From Vulcanimicrobiota bacterium (GTDB lineage Bacteria; Vulcanimicrobiota; Vulcanimicrobiia; Vulcanimicrobiales; Vulcanimicrobiaceae), in the NCBI GenBank assembly GCA_003140215.1, contig PLJL01000004.1:62001-126000 (forward strand): a DNA stretch of 64,000 nt, given 5' to 3'. The notes beneath the pieces were generated by a model that worked only from the letters and a program-made list of their open reading frames with translations, was not told the DNA's origin and did no database searches. The position numbers and the translations under genes were made by a program. This document shows, piece by piece, positions 53,680 through 62,890 of the stretch (position 1 is the first letter of the stretch; the number at the start of each line of letters is the position of its first letter).

Positions 53680-54534
53680 TCAGACGCCGAGGTGCGCCGC
53701 TAACCAGGCGCGGCGGTCGTCGCGCGCGGCAGGGTCGTCGAGTGCGTGATCCAGCTTGTACGCCTTCAAGGTGCGGTCGCGGTCGGGAACCGCGTTGCGC
53801 AACGCGATCCCGGTCGCTTGCGCGACGTACTCGTCGTCCTGGCCGAACTGCAGCAATAGCGCCTTCTGCTTGCCCCGCGCGAGCCAGCCCGGCAGGTCAA
53901 ACGCGCTCATCTGCGCGACGTACGCGGCCGGATCGGCGGGCTGCTTTCCGAGCAGGTACCACTCCCAATACGACAGCGTCGGCGCCATCAAGACGGCGAA
54001 CGCCGGCCGTTCGTCGACGGCGAGCAGCAGCGCGCCGTCCATCGCGCCGAAGTCGTGGCCGACGTACGCGATGCGCGCCGGGTCGACCCCGGCGACGGCC
54101 GCCAGGCAATCCAGCGCGCGGCGCAGCGTGACGACCTGCGCGATCGTGGCGGCGTAGTCGGTCTCCGGCGTGCGCACGTCGGTGAACCATTTCGCCTGCG
54201 ACCACGGCATGTCGACGAGCAACGAGACGGCGCCGCGTTTGGCCAGCGCCTGAGCGTCGCCGAGAAATTCGGTGTGATTGGTCGTCGCGGCTTGGCCCAG
54301 CCAGTGCACCCATAGGATCGCCGGCGCGCCGTGCAGCGGCCCCGACGGCGCGACGAGCACCGCGTTCGCCGGCTTCTCACCCGGCCCGCCGACGAGCACG
54401 GTCACCCCGTCGCTCGCGGCGGACTGCGGCCGCACGCAGGTCGTGCTACCGGCCGTGTACTCGAAGGAGGGCGGTCCGGACGGGGCTGCGGCGAGCAGTA
54501 CCAGCGCGGCGAGCGGTGCGGCGAGGGAGCGCAT
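53680..54534 (-). CDS. Exported alpha/beta hydrolase with Asp at the nucleophile elbow
   Basis: 284 residues with a signal peptide (about 1-19). The nucleophile elbow reads GHDFGA (159-164), with Asp161 where Ser is normal; candidate acid/His residues are in FGQDDEY and KLDHALDD. Asp nucleophiles occur in haloalkane dehalogenases and epoxide hydrolases, but the elbow may also be degenerate. Adjacent stop codons with the preceding gene. Confidence 0.78.
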   Translation of the reverse strand: MRSLAAPLAALVLLAAAPSGPPSFEYTAGSTTCVRPQSAASDGVTVLVGGPGEKPANAVLVAPSGPLHGAPAILWVHWLGQAATTNHTEFLGDAQALAKRGAVSLLVDMPWSQAKWFTDVRTPETDYAATIAQVVTLRRALDCLAAVAGVDPARIAYVGHDFGAMDGALLLAVDERPAFAVLMAPTLSYWEWYLLGKQPADPAAYVAQMSAFDLPGWLARGKQKALLLQFGQDDEYVAQATGIALRNAVPDRDRTLKAYKLDHALDDPAARDDRRAWLAAHLGV

Positions 54535-54549
54535 GCGCGCTAGCTCGCG

Positions 54550-55542
54550 TCAGGCGGTACGTCTTTCCTGCGTCCGCTGCGTGGAGCGGTCGAGCATCTT
54601 GGTGAGGCCGTAGACGTGTCGTGTCGTCGCGACGTCGACGCCCAGCAAGCCGCCCAGCTCGACGACCGCGCCGATGATGCAATCGACTTCGAGCGGCCGC
54701 CCCGCTTCAATGTCTTGCAGCGTCGAGGTCTTGTGATCGCCGACGCGGCGCGCGCCGTCGATGCGCCGTTCGATCGAGACTTCGATCGTGACGCCCAGCC
54801 GCTGGGCGACCGCGAGCGTCTCCCGCATCATCGCCCGAACCGTGGGCGCAACGCACGAGTCGCCGGCGAGCTCGCCCAGCGTCGAGCGCGTCAGCGCGCT
54901 CAAGGGGTTGAAGCACACGTTGCCGAGCAGCTTGGTCCACACGTCGACGCGGATGTTGGGGACGAGCGGCGCCTTGAGGCCCGCCGCCGCAAAGTCCGCC
55001 GCGATCTTCTCGAGCCGGCGCGACGCGTGGCCGCTCGGGTGGCCCAAGGTGTAGCGCGTCCCCTCGATGTGGCGGATCACGCCGGGCGCGATCATCTCGG
55101 TCGACGAGTAGACCGCGCAGCCGACCACGCGGTCGGGATCGAAGGCGCGCGCCAGCCGGCCGCCCGGATCGACCGTTTCGAGCGCGTGACCCTCGAGCGG
55201 GCCGCCGTGGCGCTGGAAGTACCACCACGGAACGCCGTTCTGCATCGACACGATCAGGGTGTCGTCGCCGACGAGGTGCGCGATCTCGCTCAGCATCCCC
55301 GCGATCTGATGCGCCTTGAGGGCGATCACCACCACGTCGACCGGGCCGACGTCGGCGCAGACGTCGGTGCAGCCGGGCGCGACGGTGTACTCGCCCTGTG
55401 CGCTCACGATCCGCAGCCCCGAGCGGCGCATCGCGGTGAGGTGGGTGCCGCGGGCGATCAGCACGACCTCGGCCCCGGCGCGGGCCAGCGAGGCTCCGAC
55501 ATAGGCGCCGATCGCGCCGGCACCAACGATGGCGTATCGCAT
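54550..55542 (-). CDS. panE: 2-dehydropantoate 2-reductase (ketopantoate reductase)
   Basis: 330 residues. NADPH loop AIVGAGAIGAYVGASLARAG at the N-terminus, KAHQI with the catalytic lysine, WTKLLGNVCFNPLSALT and the C-terminal EVDCIIGAVVELG match PanE/ApbA. It reduces ketopantoate to pantoate for CoA synthesis; related enzymes act on other 2-oxo acids. AAGGAG site. 15 bases after the hydrolase gene start on the same strand. Confidence 0.87.
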   Translation of the reverse strand: MRYAIVGAGAIGAYVGASLARAGAEVVLIARGTHLTAMRRSGLRIVSAQGEYTVAPGCTDVCADVGPVDVVVIALKAHQIAGMLSEIAHLVGDDTLIVSMQNGVPWWYFQRHGGPLEGHALETVDPGGRLARAFDPDRVVGCAVYSSTEMIAPGVIRHIEGTRYTLGHPSGHASRRLEKIAADFAAAGLKAPLVPNIRVDVWTKLLGNVCFNPLSALTRSTLGELAGDSCVAPTVRAMMRETLAVAQRLGVTIEVSIERRIDGARRVGDHKTSTLQDIEAGRPLEVDCIIGAVVELGGLLGVDVATTRHVYGLTKMLDRSTQRTQERRTA

Positions 55543-55601
55543 GGGGTGGTCTCCTTCGCTCGGTAGGGCAGTAAGACTGATAGACCGGTCGACTTGGTAT
55601 G

Positions 55602-55618
55602 TGGTATATTGTATACCA
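55602..55618. promoter_or_regulatory. 17-bp perfect palindrome, regulator-binding candidate
   Basis: TGGTATA-TTG-TATACCA; all 14 arm positions pair. It lies in the 215-base gap between panE-like and the acyl-CoA dehydrogenase operon. The gap also holds a CCTGAGC-type repeat at 55653. The shape suits GntR- or LysR-like regulators. Confidence 0.5.
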
Positions 55619-55652
55619 GATAGAAGCGACTTTTGTCGACCCTCAGCCAAAT

Positions 55653-55680
55653 GTCACCCTGAGCCCCGTCGAAGGGTGAC
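55653..55680. repeat. CCTGAGC/GTCGAAGG-type repeat, copy 3
   Basis: GTCACCCTGAGCC, then CCGTCGAAGGGTGAC; eight-base-pair terminal stem GTCACCCT/AGGGTGAC. Third copy of the family described at 24087 and 24124. Confidence 0.65.
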
Positions 55681-55757
55681 GTGCTGTCACGCTCGCGCGT
55701 GAGCGATCGTGGCCCGCAAGGACGCGGTTTTCTCGCGGCGCCCCCGAAGCCAGGGAC

Positions 55758-56963
55758 ATGACGACCATCGCCGCGCCCCCCTCGGCCCTGCACGAGCGCC
55801 TGCAGGCGTTCATGGACTCCGACGTCTACCCGAACGAGCACGTCTACGACGAACAGCTGCGGGCTGCTCCGACGCGCTGGTCGCAACCGCCGATCATGGA
55901 CGCGCTGCAAGCCAAAGCGCGCGCGCTCGGACTGTGGAACCTGTTCCTGCCCGAACCGGAATGGGGTGCGGGGCTCACCAACCGCGAGTACGCGCCGCTG
56001 TGCGAGATCATGGGACGCTCGCACATCGCGCCGGAGGTCTTCAACTGCAGCGCTCCCGACACCGGGAACATGGAAGTCTTCGCGCGTTACGGCAGCGACG
56101 CGCACAAGGAACGCTGGCTGCGGCCGTTGCTCGACGCGAAGATCCGTTCCGGCTTCTCGATGACCGAACCGGGCGTCGCGTCGTCCGATGCCACGAACAT
56201 CAGCGCCGAGATCGTGCGCGACGGCGACGAGTACGTTATCAACGGCCGCAAGTGGTGGACCTCGGGCGCCAACGATCCGCGCTGCAAGGTGCTCATCTTC
56301 ATGGGCCGTTCGAATCCCAACGCGCCGGCGTATCAGCAGCACACCATGGCCGTCGTCCCGATCGACGCCCCGGGCGTGACGGTGGTGCGCGCGCTCTCGG
56401 TGTTCGGCTACGATCATGCGCCGCACGGCCACGCCGAGATCACGTTCGAGAACGTTCGCATCCCGGCCGACGACGTGCTCGTCGGCGAAGGCCGCGGGTT
56501 CGAGATCGCGCAGGGCCGGCTGGGGCCGGGACGCATTCACCACTGCATGCGCGCGATCGGTATGGCGGAACGCGCGCTCGAGGCGATGGTCAAACGCGTG
56601 CGCGAGCGCATCGCGTTCGGAAAGCCGCTCGCCGAGCAAGGCGTCGTCATGCAGTGGATCGCGGAGTCGCGTATCGAGATCGACCAGTCGCGCCTGCTGG
56701 TGTACGATGCGGCCGAGAAGCTGGACGCGTTCGGCAACAAGGTCGCGCGCAACGAGCTGGCGATGGTGAAGGTCGCGGCCGCGAACATGGTGTGCCGCGT
56801 CATCGACCGCGCCATCCAGGCCTTCGGCGCGCGCGGCGTCAGCGGCGACGAGGAACTCGCGTCGATGTACGCGCACGCGCGCACGCTGCGTTTGGTCGAC
56901 GGTCCCGACGAAGTGCACCTGCGTGCGATCGCCAAGAACGAGCTCGCGAAGGGCAGGCGGTGA
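55758..56963 (+). CDS. Acyl-CoA dehydrogenase (ACAD10/11-like)
   Basis: 401 residues. FAD and substrate-pocket motifs [14 protein letters not shown] and [30 protein letters not shown] and the C-terminal [30 protein letters not shown] are typical of the ACAD10/11 branch. That branch works with an APH-like kinase to remove a 4-hydroxy group from acyl-CoA. The kinase is encoded two genes downstream in the same operon. Confidence 0.92.
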   Translation: MTTIAAPPSALHERLQAFMDSDVYPNEHVYDEQLRAAPTRWSQPPIMDALQAKARALGLWNLFLPEPEWGAGLTNREYAPLCEIMGRSHIAPEVFNCSAPDTGNMEVFARYGSDAHKERWLRPLLDAKIRSGFSMTEPGVASSDATNISAEIVRDGDEYVINGRKWWTSGANDPRCKVLIFMGRSNPNAPAYQQHTMAVVPIDAPGVTVVRALSVFGYDHAPHGHAEITFENVRIPADDVLVGEGRGFEIAQGRLGPGRIHHCMRAIGMAERALEAMVKRVRERIAFGKPLAEQGVVMQWIAESRIEIDQSRLLVYDAAEKLDAFGNKVARNELAMVKVAAANMVCRVIDRAIQAFGARGVSGDEELASMYAHARTLRLVDGPDEVHLRAIAKNELAKGRR

Positions 56964-57637
56964 GCGGGCCCGATCCACTCGACACCCTCGGCCTGAGCCT
57001 ACGCTGCGGTGCGGCCGAGCTGCACGTCGTGCGCCACGCCGACGCCGTTCCCGAAGCCGACGAATCGTTCACGATCTACGACGACTACGAAGCGCACCCG
57101 CTCAGCGCGCGCGGTCGCGCGCAGGCGCTGGCGGTTGCGGAGCGTTTCGCCGATCTCGGGGTTGCGGCGGTCTACGCCTCGGCGCTCCGCCGCGCGCGTG
57201 AAACCGCCGACGCGATCGCGGCGGTCGCCGGCGTCGAGGTGCGTACCGAAACCGGACTGCGCGAGATCTCGATCGGCTCGACCGACGACTCGATGCCGCT
57301 GGGAGCGCGGCTGGCGTGGCTGGCGATGGTGGCGTTGCGCGACGGCTCGTGGACGGGGATCCCCGGTACCGAGCCGTCGGCGCACGTGCGCGCCCGGATC
57401 CTGAGCACGCTCGACACGATCGCCGCGCGTCACGGCGGCGAGCGGGTCGCGGTCGTGTCACACGCCGGCGCGATCAACGCCGCGCTGGGCGCGATCGTGT
57501 TGAGCGACCACGACTTCTTGTTTCCGCTCGCCAATGCGTCGATCTCGGTGCTGCGCATCGGCTCGGGCCGGCGCTTGCTGATGAGCGCGAACGAGACGGC
57601 GCACCTGGGCGCGATCCCGTCGCGGGCGCGCCGATGA
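56960..57637 (+). CDS. Histidine phosphatase family protein
   Basis: 225 residues; catalytic H26 in [12 protein letters not shown] (RHA in place of RHG) and a second His in VSHAGAINA. Between an acyl-CoA dehydrogenase and an APH-type kinase with four-base overlaps on both sides, so it probably serves the same pathway, perhaps as a proofreading phosphatase. Confidence 0.88.
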   Translation: MSGPDPLDTLGLSLRCGAAELHVVRHADAVPEADESFTIYDDYEAHPLSARGRAQALAVAERFADLGVAAVYASALRRARETADAIAAVAGVEVRTETGLREISIGSTDDSMPLGARLAWLAMVALRDGSWTGIPGTEPSAHVRARILSTLDTIAARHGGERVAVVSHAGAINAALGAIVLSDHDFLFPLANASISVLRIGSGRRLLMSANETAHLGAIPSRARR

Positions 57638-58698
57638 GCGAGCGCGACGCCGACACGATCGAGGTCCGGCCCGAAGAGCGCATCGACACCACGCGGCTCG
57701 AACCGTATCTGCACGAGCACCTCGAGGGCGCGCACGGCCCGCTGACGGTGCGCCAGTTCGGCGGCGGACACGCCAACCTCACCTACCTGATCCGCTTCGG
57801 CGAGCGCGAGTGGGTGCTGCGCCGGCCTCCGCTCGGACCGGTGGCGCCGGGCGCGCATGACATGCGCCGCGAGCACCGCGTGCTGTCGACGCTGCACGCG
57901 GGGTATCCGCTCGCGCCGCAGGCCTATCTGCTGTGCACCGATCACTCGGTCGTCGGCGCGGACTTCTTCGTGATGGAGCGCCGCCACGGGATCGCTTTCC
58001 GGCGCGACATCCCGGCGCCGTGGCGCGACCGGCCCGACGTGCTGCGTGGCGTCGGCGAGTCGCTCGTCGACAACTTGGCGCGCCTGCACGCGGTCGATCC
58101 GGCCAGCGTCGGCTTGGGCGAGCTGGGCCGGCCCGACGGCTACATCGAACGCCAAGTGTACGGCTGGATCGAGCGCTGGCACAACGCGCTCACCCCCGAC
58201 GTCGGCGCCGCCGAGCCGTTCACCGGCTGGCTGCGCCAAACCGTCCCGACCGCGCGGCGCACCGCGCTGCTGCACAACGACTACAAACTCGACAACACGC
58301 TGCTCGACCCGGCGAATCCGGCCCGGACCGTCGCCGTGCTGGATTGGGACATGAGCACGCGCGGCGAGCCGTTGATGGACTTCGGCGAGCTGTTGTGCCT
58401 GTGGGGAGAGAAGGGTGACGGCGGCGAGAGCCTGCACGGGCGCATGCCCACCTGGCACGCTGGGTTCATGACGCGCCGCGAAGCCGCGGAGCGCTATGCG
58501 CGCACCTCCGGCGCCGACGTCAGCGATTTGCATTGGTACGTCGTCTTCAACGTGTTCCGCTTCGCGGTGATCTTGCAGCAGATCTACATCCGCTTCACGC
58601 GCGGGCAGACCCACGACGAGCGCTTCCGCGACATGGGCGCCGCCGTCAACGCGATCACCGAGCGCGGCCTGACGATGATCGACAGCGGCGAGCTCTGA
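57634..58698 (+). CDS. APH-family kinase (ACAD10/LvaA-like)
   Basis: 354 residues. Aminoglycoside-phosphotransferase fold with catalytic HNDYKLDN and metal motif VLDWDMST, preceded by QFGGGHANLTYLIRFGEREWV, in part. The ACAD10 kinase domain and LvaA of Pseudomonas phosphorylate the 4-hydroxy group of acyl-CoA. Last gene of the operon. Confidence 0.88.
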   Translation: MSERDADTIEVRPEERIDTTRLEPYLHEHLEGAHGPLTVRQFGGGHANLTYLIRFGEREWVLRRPPLGPVAPGAHDMRREHRVLSTLHAGYPLAPQAYLLCTDHSVVGADFFVMERRHGIAFRRDIPAPWRDRPDVLRGVGESLVDNLARLHAVDPASVGLGELGRPDGYIERQVYGWIERWHNALTPDVGAAEPFTGWLRQTVPTARRTALLHNDYKLDNTLLDPANPARTVAVLDWDMSTRGEPLMDFGELLCLWGEKGDGGESLHGRMPTWHAGFMTRREAAERYARTSGADVSDLHWYVVFNVFRFAVILQQIYIRFTRGQTHDERFRDMGAAVNAITERGLTMIDSGEL

Positions 58699-58734
58699 GG
58701 GCCTGCGGCCCGCTCTCCGGCCCGGTACAGGGTG

Positions 58735-58955
58735 CTGGCTGCGCAACGGCGACGTGCTCGTCGCCGGCAGTTCGGAGCAGGTCGAGCTCTACGACGCCGT
58801 TCACGATCGCTTCCGCACCGTCGGCGCGCCCATGGAGAACGCACGCAACTCTCGGCGCCGCGGTGCTGCTCGACGACGGCAGCGTGCTCATCGCCGGCGG
58901 CTACGCCTCGGTCGACCCGCTCCCGACCACCGAAACCGCGCTGCGCTATCGCTAG
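58735..58955 (+). pseudogene. Kelch-repeat protein remnant with a frameshift
   Basis: Two kelch/galactose-oxidase-type repeats can be read in different frames: NGDVLVAGSSEQVELYD ending at ENARN, then TLGAAVLLDDGSVLIAGGYA ending at RYR-stop. The frame changes near 58850. No start codon with a ribosome binding site is evident. Its stop overlaps that of the GreA-like gene on the other strand. Confidence 0.5.
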
Positions 58956-59380
58956 CTGTAGCTGACCGACTGCACCTTGAGGGTGCGGTCACCGACGGGG
59001 CGGTGCCACACCACCGAGTCACCCGCGCGCGCGCCGATCAGCGCCGCGGCGAGCGGCGAGGTCGAGCCGATGCGGCCCGCCCTCACGTCCATTTCGTCCT
59101 CGCCGACCAGGGTGTAGGTCTGCGGCTTGCCCGACCCGTCGTCGACCGTGACGGCCGCGCCGAATGCGACGACCCCGCGGTCCTCCGGCGGGTCGACGAC
59201 CACCGCGGTTTCGATGCCGTGCTCGAGGCGCTCCCGCTCGCGAGGATCGGTGGCTGCGGCCAGGCGCTCGCGCAGCGCGGCGAGCCCCCCGGCGGTGATG
59301 TGGTTCGGTCCCGTGCGTGGCGGCGCGACGACCTCGGGCTCCGGCGCGTCGTCGCGCTCCTTGGTGAAGGCGCGACTCAT
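58952..59380 (-). CDS. GreA/GreB-like transcription factor, small form
   Basis: 142 residues. C-terminal GreA/GreB domain with VVAFGAAVTVDDGSG, VGEDEMDVRAGRIG, SPLAAALIGARAGDSVV. The N-terminal coiled coil is short (GGLAALRERLAAATD), so it may not cleave RNA like GreA; similar small proteins bind RNA polymerase or DNA. ATG at 59380; a GTG 18 bases upstream is possible. Confidence 0.8.
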   Translation of the reverse strand: MSRAFTKERDDAPEPEVVAPPRTGPNHITAGGLAALRERLAAATDPRERERLEHGIETAVVVDPPEDRGVVAFGAAVTVDDGSGKPQTYTLVGEDEMDVRAGRIGSTSPLAAALIGARAGDSVVWHRPVGDRTLKVQSVSYS

Positions 59381-59459
59381 GGGGCCATTGTACGGCACAA
59401 TGCGACGCAGGCCCCGCGCGTCCGCGGAGCCTGCGTCACGACCGTCGGGGGTGGAACCC

Positions 59460-61322
59460 CTAGTTCCCGATGGTCGCGTTGAGCGCGTCGACGTCGACGC
59501 TTCCCAGGCCCGTCGTGTAGTCCCAGTTCGGGGTGGCCTGGAACGGGCCGTTGGAGCCGTTGACGATGTCGTGGAACGGTCCCACGGCGATCGTCACCGG
59601 CGGTCCGAGATACTTCGTCCCGGGGTTGCTGACCGCGAAGGTGTGGTAGAGCAGCGGCGGAGCGTAGCCCAGACCGGGATGGCTCTGCAGCATGCGCGCC
59701 CAGACCCCCGCGGCGAGCGGCGACGACAGGCTGGTGCCACCGGTCTCCGTCCACCGGCCCCCCTCGTAGATCTTCAGCCCGGTTTGCAGATCGGCGTCCA
59801 TGGCGATGTCGGGGCTGCCGCGGAACGACAGGCCGGCCGGGGTCGAGCTAATCGGCTGGACGCCCTGCTCCCAAAACGGCGAGTACTCGAACTGACTGAT
59901 CCCGCCGCCGCCGGAGTACCACGCGGCTTCGCCCTGATACGTCCCGTCGACTTGACTGAGCAGCGTCGTGCCGCCGACCGCGACGGCGTACGCCGAAGCG
60001 GCGGGGTATTCGACCATCGGCGCGCCGGCCGGGACGCCGTTGGGGACGCCCACCGAGCAGTTGCCGCCGCTGTCGCCGGTCGAAGCGAACATGGTCTGTC
60101 CTTGCGCGGCGCCCTGCAACAGGGCCATGTCGTTGATCAGCATGGAGCCGTCGAGGTACGAGAAGACTTCGCAGCCGCCGAACGACGAGTTGCCGATCGG
60201 CGCAAGGTCGTCGGTGACCCAGTGGTTGTACTCCAGCGCGATGTCGGAGTCGGTCAACGACGTCGTCGCGTACACGTAGAGCGTGTTCACCGCGCCGGCC
60301 ATACCGGTCGAGGCCGTCATGTCGAGCGTCCACTCGCCGGCGCCCGCGGTGTCGGGGCTGGGGATGCCGACCTGCTTGACGACGACCGGTACTGGTGCCA
60401 GACCGTCGCCCTGCTCGTTCACGCGGAAGTCCGCGATCGCCGATGCGACGTTGCCCTCGGCCATGATCGCGATGTTGACGCCGGTCGCCGCAGGCGTGGT
60501 GTTCACGTCGTACGCGCGCCAATAGTCCGACGGCGTGTTGGCGCGCAGACAGCCCGTGGTGTACGCCTGCGGCGTCGGTTCGGGCTGCGGCGAGCTCAGC
60601 CCGATCAGCGCGATGCTCGAGAGCGAGCACGGCGATTCAGGCTGTTGTCCGACTTGCGTGTTGGGCGACGGCGCCGGCAGCGTACCACCGGTTCGTATCG
60701 GCGTGCTCAGCGGCACGTTGTTGAGGCCGAGCACCGCGACGACGACGCCGCCCAGCGCGGTCGGAACGTACGCCGCGGTGGTGTTCGCAAACACCGTCGC
60801 GCCGTTGAGCGTGAACGCGTGCAAGCTGGTGTTGAACGCCTTGGTGACGCTCGCGGCGTTGCCGTTCGCGCTCACCAGCACATTGTTGGGCTCGACGACG
60901 ATGTTGCTCAGCCCCTGGCTTTGCAGGTAGCTCGTCACCGCGCCGACCTCGGCGGCCGTCGGCCCATAGGTCGCGCTGAACTGCGCGGGCGTGATTCGGC
61001 CGCGCGACTTCACCACCGACTTGAGCTGGTCGACGTTGTGCATCTGCAAGCCCAGCCGGACCGTCAGCGTCTTGGACGGGTCGAGCGCGCCGAGATCGGC
61101 GGCGCTCTTGAAGCTCACCGGCTGGGTCGCGGTGTTCGACCAGCCGGCAGGTGCGGTCACCGCGGTGACCGCGCGGGTCGAACGCGCGCCCTCTTTCGAT
61201 GCCGGCGCGCTACCGCCGAACTCCATTGCGCTCGACGGGAGCAGCGAGCTCATGCTGCGTGCTCCCGAGCACGATGCCGTTGCGACACTCAGCGCCAGCG
61301 CGGCGATTGCCAATCTCTGCAT
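59460..61322 (-). CDS. S53-family serine-carboxyl peptidase (kumamolisin/sedolisin type)
   Basis: 620 residues: signal peptide (about 1-18), a pro-domain (about 85-200; VRLGLQMHNVDQLKSVVKSR, FNTSLHAFT) and the S53 catalytic domain. Candidate catalytic Glu/Asp are in GAGEWTLDM, oxyanion Asp in STGDSGGNC and Ser in GGTSLSSP. These are secreted acid-active endopeptidases. A second S53 gene follows on the same strand. Confidence 0.93.
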   Translation of the reverse strand: MQRLAIAALALSVATASCSGARSMSSLLPSSAMEFGGSAPASKEGARSTRAVTAVTAPAGWSNTATQPVSFKSAADLGALDPSKTLTVRLGLQMHNVDQLKSVVKSRGRITPAQFSATYGPTAAEVGAVTSYLQSQGLSNIVVEPNNVLVSANGNAASVTKAFNTSLHAFTLNGATVFANTTAAYVPTALGGVVVAVLGLNNVPLSTPIRTGGTLPAPSPNTQVGQQPESPCSLSSIALIGLSSPQPEPTPQAYTTGCLRANTPSDYWRAYDVNTTPAATGVNIAIMAEGNVASAIADFRVNEQGDGLAPVPVVVKQVGIPSPDTAGAGEWTLDMTASTGMAGAVNTLYVYATTSLTDSDIALEYNHWVTDDLAPIGNSSFGGCEVFSYLDGSMLINDMALLQGAAQGQTMFASTGDSGGNCSVGVPNGVPAGAPMVEYPAASAYAVAVGGTTLLSQVDGTYQGEAAWYSGGGGISQFEYSPFWEQGVQPISSTPAGLSFRGSPDIAMDADLQTGLKIYEGGRWTETGGTSLSSPLAAGVWARMLQSHPGLGYAPPLLYHTFAVSNPGTKYLGPPVTIAVGPFHDIVNGSNGPFQATPNWDYTTGLGSVDVDALNATIGN

Positions 61323-61477
61323 TCGGGTTCCATCCTCCTCAGGCTCAAGCGTACGAGCCGAGAAGGGGCCCCAACATACCGGAAACAGGGTAGGCCGGGG
61401 GCATAGGCACCCAGCTTGTTGCGGCCCACCTCGGGGAGTCGTCGAATCACCACGCTCGTGCCGGGGCCGCGCTTTCT

Positions 61478-61541
61478 GGGGGCCCCACGCCCTAGGCGTG
61501 GGGGGCGCGGAGCCAGGGGCGGAGCGCCGTTAAACTCCTAG
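61478..61541 (+). repeat. Structured GC-rich dispersed repeat, copy B (at an S53 gene end)
   Basis: Hairpin CCCCACGCC-CTA-GGCGTGGGG followed by GGCGCGGAGCCAGGGGCGG, then AGCGCCGTTAAACTCCTAG. The same element occurs at 16313-16373. Its final CTAG contains the stop of the downstream peptidase. It may be part of the peptidase 3' region or a terminator-like mobile element. Confidence 0.7.
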
Positions 61542-62803
61542 AGGCCGGCTAGCCCGTTAGGCGATCCGATCCCCGTGAGAGCATGGTAGCCGGCGCCGTC
61601 GACGGCGTGGAAGCTCTGCCAGCGCTGGTACGAGAAGGCGGGTCCGGACGGCCGCCCGGAGAGCGCGTAGGCCGCCGCGATCAGCGGCGCGCCGACGCTC
61701 GTCCCGCCCGCGACGTACCAGCCGCCGCCCGGCGTGCTGAACGTGGCGACGCCGGTTTGCGGGTCGGCCACCACCGCGACGTCGACGCTGGAGCGGGTGT
61801 TGCAGCGGAGGCGCTGCTGGAACCACGGCCGGTGGACGTACTGGCTGCAGCCATGACCGGTGTACTTCCAGCCCGTCTCCGACCAGCCGCTGCCACCGCG
61901 CGAGAGCGAGGTGCCGCCGACCGACGTGACCGTTGCCGCCGCCGCCGGGTAGGACGGGTAGCCGCGGTCGCCGGAGCTGGCCGTGATCGCGACGCCGTCG
62001 TGGCGGTAGTGCGCGTCCTCGACACTCTGGTTGCCCCACTCGACCGCGTAGTAGCTGTTGCTCACCGCCCGAGCGCCCAGCCCGACGGCGGTGTCGACCG
62101 ATGCGCCCAGGTCGTCGAGCAGCGCCGAGTCGGCTTCGACCAGGACGATCGAGCACTGCGGGCACGCCGCGGAGACCATGTCGAGATCCAAGGCGATCTC
62201 GGCCGACCAGCCCGTGTTGGGGGCCGGATACGAGGCGCTCGAGCCGCGCTGGTTGACCTTGCGGAAGCAGCCGTTGGCGCTGCTGCACGCGGGTAGCCCG
62301 AACGCGGTGCGGTAGACCGCCAGGTCCGACTCGGCGGTCGGGTCGTCGTAGGCGTCGACGATCGCCACGACAGTGCCCGGAGCGCCGGCCGGCAGACCGT
62401 AGGCGTTCTGCAAGTCGGCCGGCTGGAAGCCCGGGATCAGCGCCGGCGAGAGGTTCGGGTTGGGGATCGGAACGGCGTTGGTGTTGACGGCGAGCGTGCA
62501 GCCCGCGGTGCCGGCCGGCGGGACGCCGGGGCAGGCGAAACTCGCGCCGGGCAGCCCCTGCGCGCTCTCGCCCGGCAGACCCTGGGCGCTCTCACCCGGC
62601 AGACCCTGAGCGCTCTCGCCCGGCAGACCCTGGGCGCTCTCACCCGGCAGCCCCTGCGCGCTTTCGCCGGGCTGTCCGGTCGCGCTGTCCAAGACGCCGC
62701 GCGCCCCCGAAGCGGTAGCGAGCGCTGCCTGCCGCGCCGGCAGGGTCCCGGTGCCGCACGCTGCGAGTGTGACGAGCGCCAGCAGGGCGAAGATGCGGGT
62801 CAC
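61538..62803 (-). CDS. S53-like lipoprotein peptidase with octapeptide repeats
   Basis: 421 residues: lipobox LVTLAAC (cysteine about 18), five GESAQGLP repeats (about 45-85), then an S53-like domain without pro-domain. Catalytic candidates are Glu/Asp in GWSAEIALDLDMV, Asp in ASSGDRGYPS and Ser in AGGTSVGAP. Oddly, the repeats lie between lipobox and enzyme. The GTG at 62803 has an AAGGAG 11 bases upstream. Confidence 0.85.
   Translation of the reverse strand: MTRIFALLALVTLAACGTGTLPARQAALATASGARGVLDSATGQPGESAQGLPGESAQGLPGESAQGLPGESAQGLPGESAQGLPGASFACPGVPPAGTAGCTLAVNTNAVPIPNPNLSPALIPGFQPADLQNAYGLPAGAPGTVVAIVDAYDDPTAESDLAVYRTAFGLPACSSANGCFRKVNQRGSSASYPAPNTGWSAEIALDLDMVSAACPQCSIVLVEADSALLDDLGASVDTAVGLGARAVSNSYYAVEWGNQSVEDAHYRHDGVAITASSGDRGYPSYPAAAATVTSVGGTSLSRGGSGWSETGWKYTGHGCSQYVHRPWFQQRLRCNTRSSVDVAVVADPQTGVATFSTPGGGWYVAGGTSVGAPLIAAAYALSGRPSGPAFSYQRWQSFHAVDGAGYHALTGIGSPNGLAGL
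62549..62668 (-). repeat. Five 24-bp tandem repeats encoding GESAQGLP
   Basis: Five units of 24 bases, differing by a few bases each (for instance GGGCAGCCCCTGCGCG versus CGGCAGACCCTGGGCG at unit starts, plus strand). They are in frame, so copy number can change without disrupting the protein. Confidence 0.85.
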
Positions 62804-62890
62804 GTTGCAGGATACTCCTTCAGGGGCACGGTTGCTTCGGAAACCGCTATACCCACCAAACGGGGCGAGCCCGGGGACGCCGAAGATCGC

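Noticed and set aside
62549..62668. Regular 24-bp repeats considered as a CRISPR array
   Set aside because: The repeats abut without spacers and are in frame in a coding gene, giving an octapeptide repeat.
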